Source of the DNA: Clostridiisalibacter paucivorans DSM 22131
GTDB taxonomy: Bacteria; Bacillota; Clostridia; Tissierellales; Clostridiisalibacteraceae
Length of the DNA: 64,000 bases
Assembly: GCF_000620125.1 (NCBI RefSeq)
Contig: NZ_JHVL01000013.1
Coordinates: 1 to 64,000 of the forward strand
Direction of reading: 5' to 3'
This document shows positions 57,674 through 64,000 of the stretch, one piece after another. The notes beneath the pieces are model-generated. The model was not told the DNA's origin, did not search any database, and saw only the letters and a list, made by a program, of their open reading frames with translations. Within the stretch, counting starts at the first letter, position 1, and each line of letters begins with the position of its first letter. Both the position numbers and the translations under genes were made by a program.

Positions 57674-58246
57674 TTGAAAAAATTTCACTTGCGAAAGTCT
57701 ATTTTAGAAAAAAGAAGGGAATTATTGTCTAATGATGTAAAATATAAAAGCAAAGTCATATCAAAAATATTCTTTGAGTCTGAAATGTATATGAATGCCA
57801 ATTCTATAATGACCTATGTTAGTTATAGAAATGAGGTTATTACTAAATACATAATTCAAAGGTGCATTGAAGATAAAAAAATAGTGTCAATACCCATAAC
57901 AAATACTAAATCTAAGGTATTGACACCTTCAGTTTTAAAAGACTATGATAAAGAACTTACACAGGGCACCTATGGTATTCTAGAACCAAAACAAGAGTAT
58001 ATAAGGCCCATAAATCCCCTCTCCATTGATCTAATATTAATCCCTGGATCAGTATTCTCCAATAGTGGTCATAGGATAGGGTATGGAGGAGGATATTACG
58101 ACAGATTCCTTATAAGAACCAAAGAAACCGCTCTAAAGATTGGATTGGCATACAAATTCCAATTACTAGATACTATCCCTTATGACAAACACGATATACC
58201 TATGGACTACATAATTACAGAGGACGGTATTGTCCTCTGTAATTAG
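57674..58246 (+). CDS. 5-formyltetrahydrofolate cyclo-ligase
   Basis: A 190-residue enzyme (MTHFS/YgfA family) that converts 5-formyl-THF to 5,10-methenyl-THF using ATP. RKSILEKRRELLS opens the protein. GTYGILEP and IDLILIPGSVFSNSGHRIGYGGGYYDRFL in parts give the folate- and ATP-binding signature (GxGxGYYDR). It starts with TTG at 57674, six bases after GGAGGG. It is one of four plus-strand genes and is convergent with the Lon-like gene. A hairpin spans its stop codon. Confidence 0.93.
   Translation: MKKFHLRKSILEKRRELLSNDVKYKSKVISKIFFESEMYMNANSIMTYVSYRNEVITKYIIQRCIEDKKIVSIPITNTKSKVLTPSVLKDYDKELTQGTYGILEPKQEYIRPINPLSIDLILIPGSVFSNSGHRIGYGGGYYDRFLIRTKETALKIGLAYKFQLLDTIPYDKHDIPMDYIITEDGIVLCN
58214..58243. 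terminator. Hairpin over the cyclo-ligase stop codon
   Basis: ATTACAGAGGAC pairs perfectly with GTCCTCTGTAAT (12 bp, 6-base loop) and lies between two convergent stop codons. No good T-tract follows on either side, so terminator function is uncertain. Confidence 0.55.
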
Positions 58247-58251
58247 ATACT

Positions 58252-60651
58252 TTACTCGTATTCCTTACTTAAGTCTGCATAATAATCTAATTTTTTCTGT
58301 ACCAAATAATTTACTGTATCCTTGGAATAATTTCCTTCTTTGTCCATCTTACCATATTCTACTCCTGTTAGAATCTCTATCCCTTCATCTATGCTCTCAA
58401 TGGCATATATGGAAAATTTCCCTTCTTTTACTGCATCTATAACTTCATCCTTTAACATCAAATTATTTACATTTTGTATTGGTATAATAACCCCTTCATC
58501 GCCTTTCAATCCCTTTTCTTTACAAACCTTAAAAAAGCCTTCTATTTTTTCATTTACTCCACCAATAGGTTGTATTTCTCCCTTTTGATTCACAGAACCT
58601 GTAACAGCTATAGATTGATTTATTGGGAGTTCTGATATACTAGACAGTATTGCATATAATTCTGTACTGGAAGCACTATCTCCATCCACCATATCATATG
58701 ATTGTTCAAATGTGATACTAGCATTCAATGATAATGGGGTATTCTGAGCATATTTGGCGCCCAAATATCCACTAAGTATTAACACGCCTTTGTCATGTAT
58801 ATTACCACTCTGTTCTACTTCCCTTTCAATATTTGTTATCCCATCTTTTCCTGCATAGGTGGAGACTGTTATTTTGCTAGGCCTTCCAAAGGAATATTGA
58901 CCAGAGTCCAATACAGCAAGACCATTTATCTGTCCCACCTTATACCCTGTCGTCTCAATCATCAATGTATTGTCTCTAAACAATTCATGAAGCTTCTCTT
59001 CGTACTTGTTATTTCTATATATTTTTTCTTCTATTGCCATATTTATATGTTTCTCCGTTACAATATGGTCTTCAGAAGCTACAGCCATTGCATCAGCCTC
59101 ATATAACAACTCTACTATCTCATTAAATCTAGTACTTAATTTTCTCTTATCACCTGAAAGCCTTGAACTATATTCAACTATTCTACCTATAGCATCTTTA
59201 CTAAAATCGCATAATTCTTCATCTTTACAATGATTAGCTACAAATAATGCTATCTTTTTTATATTTTCTTCATTTCTTTCTATTTCTATATCAAAGTCTG
59301 CACGAATTTTAAATAGTTTTTTGAAATCAGCATCATAATTATAAAGCATTTGATAGGTATAGTAATCTCCTACTATGATTACTTTTAACTCTATAGGAAT
59401 AGGCTCTGGCTTTATAGTTTCAGCTATTACTGTACCTTTAGTAATATTCTCTATTTGAATTTCATTAGACTTAAGGGCCCTCTTAAGTCCTATCCATGCA
59501 AAGGAACTACTCAATATGTCCTTAGCCTGTATTATTAAGAATCCCCCATTTGCTTCGTGTATAGAACCTGGTTTTATCATAGTATGATCTGTTCTCAATA
59601 CACCCATCTCATTTACATATTCAATTTTCCCCAAAAGATTATAATAATTAGGGTTCATCTCCCTTATTACAGGGGCATTTTTTTTATTACTATTATCTAT
59701 AAATAAGTTTATTTCATAACGTTTAAAAAAGTCTTCATGTAATTTTAATTTAGAAGTTATTTTTTTATCCTTATTCTCATCTTCTTTTCCTAGAAATTTA
59801 TCTAAATTTTTTACAATGTCCTTTTCCAATTCATTTAAGTGATTTATCACATCTTTATTATCTTCAAACTCTTTTACTAATTCTTCCATATAGTCTTTGA
59901 TTAATTCAGATGTCTCTTTTTTATTAAACTCATCTAAATCGTCTAGCAATTTACTTTCCATATCTTTAAATTCAATTAATATATTGTGTACTTCTGAGCT
60001 CATCTCATTAGACTTTTTCTTAAGCTCCAACATCTCTTTTTCACTCAAGTTTTGAAGTTCTTCCTCTTTCATAGGTCTATCTTCAATAAGAGGATAAGTT
60101 ATTAATCCTCTATCAGTCTGTTTAAATTGAAACCCATATTTTTCTGCTTTGTCATTTAATCTATTTACTATATCTTGATTTTTTGCATCAAACTCATTAT
60201 AAATATTGCTTTTTTTGTCCTCATATTCCTTAGATGTAAAATATTTTGGAATCTCAGTTTTTAATCTGCATACAAAATCTTCCACATGTTTTTTAAATGC
60301 ACTTCCATTACCTGCTTTTAGTTCTATTGCTTTAGGTCTCACAGGTTTATCAAAATTGTAAACATAGCACCAATCAGAAGGTACATGCTTACCCTTTGCA
60401 AATTTTTTAGCCAAAGAATAAGAATAGCTATTGCGACCAGTACCAGTAATACCCGTAACAAAAACATTATATCCCTTTCTATTGATAGACAGCCCAAAAT
60501 TCAATGCCTTTGTGGCCCTTTTCTGACCTATTATCTCATCAGATATGGGTAATTCTCTGGTAGTTTTAAAATTAAACAAGTCCAAATTGCATCTTTTGTT
60601 TAATTCTTCTATAGACAATTTTCTCTTTTCCTTCAGTTTGCACACCCCCAA
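58252..60651 (-). CDS. Lon-like ATP-dependent protease (AAA_32 / LonB-like family)
   Basis: A 799-residue protein. The N-terminal P-loop region (FVTGITGTGRNSYSYSLAKK near 67–86) and the middle segment (NGGFLIIQAKDIL; DFDIEIERNEENIKKIALFVANHCKD) form an AAA domain interrupted by a long coiled-coil insert at about 150–300. The C-terminal ~200 residues are a Lon proteolytic domain with the catalytic Ser in DGDSASSTELYAILS near 659 and Lys in GGVNEKIEGFF near 700. The usual Lon N-terminal domain is absent. The start is unclear: the frame allows TTG 60651, but GGGGGTG could serve a CTG at 60636. The substrate is unknown. It is convergent with the cyclo-ligase gene. Confidence 0.88.
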   Translation of the reverse strand: MGVCKLKEKRKLSIEELNKRCNLDLFNFKTTRELPISDEIIGQKRATKALNFGLSINRKGYNVFVTGITGTGRNSYSYSLAKKFAKGKHVPSDWCYVYNFDKPVRPKAIELKAGNGSAFKKHVEDFVCRLKTEIPKYFTSKEYEDKKSNIYNEFDAKNQDIVNRLNDKAEKYGFQFKQTDRGLITYPLIEDRPMKEEELQNLSEKEMLELKKKSNEMSSEVHNILIEFKDMESKLLDDLDEFNKKETSELIKDYMEELVKEFEDNKDVINHLNELEKDIVKNLDKFLGKEDENKDKKITSKLKLHEDFFKRYEINLFIDNSNKKNAPVIREMNPNYYNLLGKIEYVNEMGVLRTDHTMIKPGSIHEANGGFLIIQAKDILSSSFAWIGLKRALKSNEIQIENITKGTVIAETIKPEPIPIELKVIIVGDYYTYQMLYNYDADFKKLFKIRADFDIEIERNEENIKKIALFVANHCKDEELCDFSKDAIGRIVEYSSRLSGDKRKLSTRFNEIVELLYEADAMAVASEDHIVTEKHINMAIEEKIYRNNKYEEKLHELFRDNTLMIETTGYKVGQINGLAVLDSGQYSFGRPSKITVSTYAGKDGITNIEREVEQSGNIHDKGVLILSGYLGAKYAQNTPLSLNASITFEQSYDMVDGDSASSTELYAILSSISELPINQSIAVTGSVNQKGEIQPIGGVNEKIEGFFKVCKEKGLKGDEGVIIPIQNVNNLMLKDEVIDAVKEGKFSIYAIESIDEGIEILTGVEYGKMDKEGNYSKDTVNYLVQKKLDYYADLSKEYE

Positions 60652-60734
60652 ATGAATGTATAGAATAAATTTCCATATATTTATATATACCCTATAAATA
60701 TATTTTCAAAAAATATAAATCAATATGTAAATAT

Positions 60735-60780
60735 AAAAAATGAAGAAATCCTATGGATTTCTTCTACTAACTATATTTAA
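60735..60780 (-). terminator. Terminator after the PrcB-like gene, minimal repeat element
   Basis: GAAGAAATCC pairs perfectly with GGATTTCTTC around TAT (60742–60764). On the minus strand ATTTTTTATATTT follows. The AAATCC-ATA-GGATTT core and the adjoining CTACTAACTATA are the centre and one heptad of the larger elements. Confidence 0.85.
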
Positions 60781-60782
60781 CA

Positions 60783-61223
60783 CTAGTCCAAATACTCTAC
60801 TTTTAACTCTACTTTATTTGGTAATTCTTCTAGTTCTGTTTTCACTACAATCATAGGATATGTAATTATTTGTGCCACCACTTCATCAGGTTTTGGATCT
60901 CTATATTCAGCATATACTACAAGTGTTTTTTCTTCCTCCTTTTCTTTTAGTTCCAATTTTTTTATATTAACTGAATACCCTGCTGTCTTTTTTTCTCCTC
61001 TAGTTACTACCACATAAACTCCATCTTCCAATTTGCAAGTCAATGCCCTTTCCTCTGTTTTATATTTTGGGAGTATCTCCATTAATTTTTGAGGAATTTG
61101 GTCTTGTTCTACTATTTCATAGCTCACTCCTTTATCCCCCTCATTGAATAAGAATTTACTCACTATAAATATAAGTGCCAATATCACTATGGCCACTACT
61201 ATATACAACCTATATTTTTTCAT
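60783..61223 (-). CDS. Membrane-anchored PrcB-like protein
   Basis: A 146-residue protein with one N-terminal membrane anchor (YIVVAIVILALIFIVSKFLF). The C-terminal domain pattern is VYVVVTRGEKKTAGYSVNIKKLEL, followed by VVYAEYRDPKPDEVVAQIITYPMIVVK. This agrees with the PrcB C-terminal domain found in Treponema dentilysin complex subunits and many secreted clostridial proteins. The start is ATG 61223 after GGGGGG. It looks monocistronic. Function unknown. Confidence 0.75.
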   Translation of the reverse strand: MKKYRLYIVVAIVILALIFIVSKFLFNEGDKGVSYEIVEQDQIPQKLMEILPKYKTEERALTCKLEDGVYVVVTRGEKKTAGYSVNIKKLELKEKEEEKTLVVYAEYRDPKPDEVVAQIITYPMIVVKTELEELPNKVELKVEYLD

Positions 61224-61294
61224 ATCATATCCCCCCATTAAATATTTATAACTTAAAATCTCTTATAAATATTTCTATTCAGGAGATGTATTTT

Positions 61295-61332
61295 TAGAAC
61301 AAAATAATAACGGTAGCTTAAGCTACCGTTAT
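61295..61332 (-). terminator. Terminator of the transketolase operon
   Basis: A perfect 26-base palindrome (ATAACGGTAGCTT and its complement, 61307–61332), followed on the minus strand by TATTTTGTTCT, 20 bases past the stop. Confidence 0.9.
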
Positions 61333-61352
61333 ATATATTAATAAACCTGAAA

Positions 61353-62291
61353 CTATATTCCCTTTATACATTTCACTTTTTCAACAATATTTTCAGCAGT
61401 AAGTCCATATTTGACTAATAATTCATCTCCATTACCAGACTCACCAAAGGTATCATTTACAGCAATCCTTATCATGGGCACAGGACAATTTTCAACCAAT
61501 ACCTCCGAAACAGCACTTCCTAATCCGCCAATCTTATTATGCTCCTCAGCAGTTACTATAGCCCCCGTTTCTTTTGCAGCATCAATTATTACCTTCTCGT
61601 CTATGGGCTTTATTGTATGCATATCTATTACTCTAATATTTATTGATTCCTTTTTTAGTATTTCTGCTGCTTTTAATGCAGCATTCACCATTATACCTGT
61701 AGCAATAACAGTAGCATCACTGCCATCTTTCAATATCTTTGCCTTACCTATTTCAAAGTCAAAATCATCTTCATTATATATTACAGGTACTTTACTTCTA
61801 CCTAGTCTTATATATACTGGTCCATTATACTCTGCTGCCTTCAATACTGCTTCTTTTGCCTCTACAGCATCAGCAGGATTTATAACTGTCATATTGGGCA
61901 ATGTCCTCATTAAACTTATATCTTCTAATGCTTGATGGGATGCACCATCTTCTCCAACAGTAAGCCCTGCATGGGTTGCAGCTATTTTTACATTCATCTT
62001 AGGATATGCAATGGAATTTCTTATAATTTCATATGCCCTTCCCGTAGCAAAAATAGCAAAACTACTGGCAAATGGTATCATTCCAGCTGCAGCTAACCCT
62101 GCTGCGGTACCCATAAGACCTTGTTCTGCTATACCTACATTTACAAACTTTTGTGGACAAACTTCTTTAAACTTAGCAGTTTTAGTAGATTTAGATAAAT
62201 CCGCATCCAATACCACTACATTTTCATTTTTTTCTGCCAATATCTTTAATGCTTCTCCATACGCCTCTCTTGTTGCCACTTTTTTTGCCAT
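61353..62291 (-). CDS. Transketolase, C-terminal subunit
   Basis: A 312-residue protein covering the pyrimidine-binding and C-terminal domains of transketolase. VVVLDADLSKSTKT and FVNVGIAEQGLMGTAAGLAA contain the catalytic Glu that activates TPP. TVGEDGASHQALEDISLMRT is conserved, and the C-terminal domain is IRVIDMHTIKPIDEK. With the N-terminal subunit it forms the split transketolase of anaerobes and thermophiles, interconverting pentose and hexose phosphates. Its start codon shares one base with the stop of the other subunit gene. Confidence 0.94.
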   Translation of the reverse strand: MAKKVATREAYGEALKILAEKNENVVVLDADLSKSTKTAKFKEVCPQKFVNVGIAEQGLMGTAAGLAAAGMIPFASSFAIFATGRAYEIIRNSIAYPKMNVKIAATHAGLTVGEDGASHQALEDISLMRTLPNMTVINPADAVEAKEAVLKAAEYNGPVYIRLGRSKVPVIYNEDDFDFEIGKAKILKDGSDATVIATGIMVNAALKAAEILKKESINIRVIDMHTIKPIDEKVIIDAAKETGAIVTAEEHNKIGGLGSAVSEVLVENCPVPMIRIAVNDTFGESGNGDELLVKYGLTAENIVEKVKCIKGI

Positions 62292-63112
62292 TATATCTCA
62301 CCCCCTAGTTCTTTAATAGCTATCGATGTTTCTTCATCATCCGGAGCATTTCCATGCCATTCTACTTTATCCTCCATGAAAGACACACCTTTGCCTTTAA
62401 TAGTCTCCGCTATAATTATAGTGGGTTTTCCTTTTGTATTCTTACTGTGCTCTATAGCATCAAATATTTCATCAAAATTATGTCCATCTATTTTTATCAC
62501 ATTCCAACCAAAGGCTTCCCATTTTTTATCAATAGGGGATATATCCATTATGTCACAATTTTTTCCATCTATCTGCAATCCATTATGGTCTAAAAATACA
62601 GTAAGATTATCTAATTTATAGTGGGCAGCCAACATAGCCGCTTCCCACACTATACCTTCTTGAACCTCACCATCTCCTAGCATTGCATAAACTCTATAGT
62701 CTTTGCTTCTCATTTTTCCTGCCAAAGCCATTCCATTGGCAGCAGAAAACCCTTGACCTAAAGAGCCTGTGGACATGTCTACACCAGGAGTACCCTTCAT
62801 ATCAGGGTGACCTTGAAGCATTGAATTTATCTTCCTCAAGCTATTAAGTTCCTCCTTAGGAAAATATCCTTTTTCTGCCAAAACTGCATATAATACTGGT
62901 GCAGCATGACCCTTTGACAATACAAATCTATCCCTATCTTCCCACTGTGGTTTTTTAGGATCTATATCCATTTCTTTAAAATACAAAGCTGTCATTATTT
63001 CACATGCAGATAAAGAACCTCCTGGATGACCAGATTTGGCTTTATTAAGCATGTTTATAATATCTTTTCGTAAGGTACTGGCGATAACCTTTAAATCTTT
63101 ATATTTATCCAT
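62291..63112 (-). CDS. Transketolase, N-terminal subunit
   Basis: A 273-residue TPP-binding half. [20 protein letters not shown] opens the active site. The diphosphate/metal motif is [15 protein letters not shown], with a following [10 protein letters not shown]. The C-terminal part [20 protein letters not shown] completes the domain. It precedes the C-terminal subunit in a tightly coupled pair. The start is ATG 63112 behind GGAGG. Confidence 0.94.
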   Translation of the reverse strand: MDKYKDLKVIASTLRKDIINMLNKAKSGHPGGSLSACEIMTALYFKEMDIDPKKPQWEDRDRFVLSKGHAAPVLYAVLAEKGYFPKEELNSLRKINSMLQGHPDMKGTPGVDMSTGSLGQGFSAANGMALAGKMRSKDYRVYAMLGDGEVQEGIVWEAAMLAAHYKLDNLTVFLDHNGLQIDGKNCDIMDISPIDKKWEAFGWNVIKIDGHNFDEIFDAIEHSKNTKGKPTIIIAETIKGKGVSFMEDKVEWHGNAPDDEETSIAIKELGGEI

Positions 63113-63149
63113 TTTTTACCTCCTATTTAGTTAATACATTCTTGCTACA

Positions 63150-63911
63150 CTATTCTACAATATCTTTACTTGAAAACAATATTTTAAGCATAAACAATGG
63201 TAGTACTGTTTGTCTTTTCAGTCTTTTAGGCTCTTTAACCAGTCTATAGAGCCATTCAAGGCCTAATCTCTGATATATATCTGGTGCCCTTTTTACTTTA
63301 CCAGCCAAAACATCGATAGTACCACCATTACCTATTATGATTTTACATTTGAGTTTATCTTTATTTTTATGAATCCATTTTTCCTGTTTTTCTGCTCCCA
63401 ATCCTACAAACAATATATCTGTATCACCATCATTTATTTTGTCTATTATATCCATTTCCTCTTTATGACTTTCATACCCTGTATGTACTCCTTTAAAATA
63501 CCCATTATTTGTTCCCGATATTAATATATTGTCATAATTATCTTTGATTTTTTTAGCAGCTATATCAGCAACGCCCTCTTCTCCACCTAAAAGAAATAAC
63601 TTTAGCCTCCTAGTATGGGCTATATTAATAATGCCCATAGATATATCAAATCCCGTTACCCTCTCTGGTAATGGATGCTTTTTTATTCTAGATGCATATA
63701 TAAGACCAATACCATCGGGAACTACCAAGTCTCCTTCATTTAATACTTGTTTAAATTTATTATCTTTTTGTGCATTCATTATAATCTCAGTATTGGGAGT
63801 ATATATAGTTTTAGTAGCTTCTCCATTTAGAAATTCTTCTACTCTATTTAGTGCACCTTCCATAGTAATTTTATCTATTTTTATTCCCATAATTTTAATA
63901 AATTCATTCAT
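63150..63911 (-). CDS. WecB/TagA/CpsF family glycosyltransferase
   Basis: A 253-residue GT26 enzyme. IYTPNTEIIMNAQKD, GDLVVPDGIGLIYASRI and FLLGGEEGVADIAAKKI are family motifs. DILFVGLGAEKQEKWIHKN is the signature sugar-nucleotide region. The C-terminal RAPDIYQRLGLEWLYRLVKEPKRLKRQ is the membrane-associating appendage of TagA. It transfers N-acetylmannosamine(uronate) onto an undecaprenyl-linked GlcNAc, as in wall teichoic acid or related polymers. It follows an upstream partial gene by four bases, so it belongs to a larger envelope operon to the right. Confidence 0.93.
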   Translation of the reverse strand: MNEFIKIMGIKIDKITMEGALNRVEEFLNGEATKTIYTPNTEIIMNAQKDNKFKQVLNEGDLVVPDGIGLIYASRIKKHPLPERVTGFDISMGIINIAHTRRLKLFLLGGEEGVADIAAKKIKDNYDNILISGTNNGYFKGVHTGYESHKEEMDIIDKINDGDTDILFVGLGAEKQEKWIHKNKDKLKCKIIIGNGGTIDVLAGKVKRAPDIYQRLGLEWLYRLVKEPKRLKRQTVLPLFMLKILFSSKDIVE

Positions 63912-63915
63912 AATA

Positions 63916-64000
63916 TCACCTTCTATAGACTAGCTTAATAGCTAAATCTATATTCTTATAAGCCTTATTCTTAAAATCTACTTTATATTTTTCCAAATTA
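63916..64000 (-). CDS. C-terminal end of an upstream gene (partial)
   Basis: A frame open to the window edge that encodes ...FKNKAYKNIDLAIKLVYRR and ends in TGA at 63916–63918, four bases before the WecG-like ATG. The close spacing and the codon use suggest a real gene co-transcribed with the glycosyltransferase. Only about 27 residues are visible, too few to assign a family. Confidence 0.55.
   Translation of the reverse strand, partial: NLEKYKVDFKNKAYKNIDLAIKLVYRR

Noticed and set aside
61411-61935. 174-residue plus-strand open frame opposite the transketolase subunit
   Set aside because: Antisense to a conserved gene, no homology and no start signal.

Overview
The window is AT-rich DNA from a Gram-positive anaerobe of the Clostridia (Clostridiales/Tissierellales type). 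The evidence is a pyruvate:ferredoxin oxidoreductase, a 4-hydroxybutyryl-CoA dehydratase, the clostridial gene string hprK–murB–PHP–rapZ–whiA–HPr–dnaE–pfkA–pyk, a tryptophan T-box, a Bacillus-type SOS box and lipoprotein signal peptides. I cannot name the species. Almost every gene is on the minus strand. The plus-strand genes are an IS fragment at the left edge, trpP, a lipoprotein gene at 50.2 kb and the 5-formyl-THF cyclo-ligase gene. I saw no rRNA or tRNA genes, prophage or CRISPR array.

Layout. 0–1.9 kb: an IS3-family element has cut the 3' end off a type I restriction methylase gene (hsdM), which is preceded by a small HTH gene. 2.3–8.6 kb: rlmD, an aldo/keto reductase with a ferredoxin tail, fxsA, a thioesterase and an opuA-type glycine betaine ABC operon. 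8.8–28.7 kb: central carbon and envelope housekeeping (pyk, pfkA, dnaE, HPr, whiA, Nudix, T-box/trpP, rapZ, PHP, murB, PFOR, a second PHP, hprK, pspC, uvrC). yvcK, normally found between rapZ and whiA, is missing, and the T-box/trpP unit lies there on the opposite strand. 28.8–34.1 kb: a cold-shock gene and a 4-hydroxybutyrate operon (abfD, NifU-like protein, Cys-rich protein, abfT, permease). 34.4–36.1 kb: a sigma-54-dependent activator. 36.3–41.1 kb: a complete branched-chain amino-acid ABC system (livF, G, M, H, J). 41.2–45.0 kb: an unknown secreted protein, a polar amino-acid ABC pair without ATPase, and putP. 45.2–50.0 kb: an SOS-controlled uvrB–uvrA pair. 50.2–57.3 kb: a lipoprotein, then a division/wall cluster (MinJ-like PDZ protein, C-terminal processing protease, M23 peptidase, ftsX, ftsE). 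57.7–64 kb: 5-formyl-THF cyclo-ligase, a Lon-like protease, a PrcB-like protein, split transketolase and a WecG/TagA glycosyltransferase.

How it fits together. The genes describe an amino-acid-fermenting anaerobe with glycolysis, HPr/HPr-kinase catabolite control and 4-hydroxybutyrate-to-crotonyl-CoA metabolism. The 4-hydroxybutyrate operon has a -24/-12 promoter at 34105–34120. Three TTGC-N6-GCAA dyads lie between that promoter and the adjacent activator gene, so local sigma-54 control is the simplest reading. The most unusual non-coding feature is a family of hairpin-forming elements built from 7-bp repeats (AACTACN or AAGAACY). They sit directly after stop codons at about ten places and often double as terminators.
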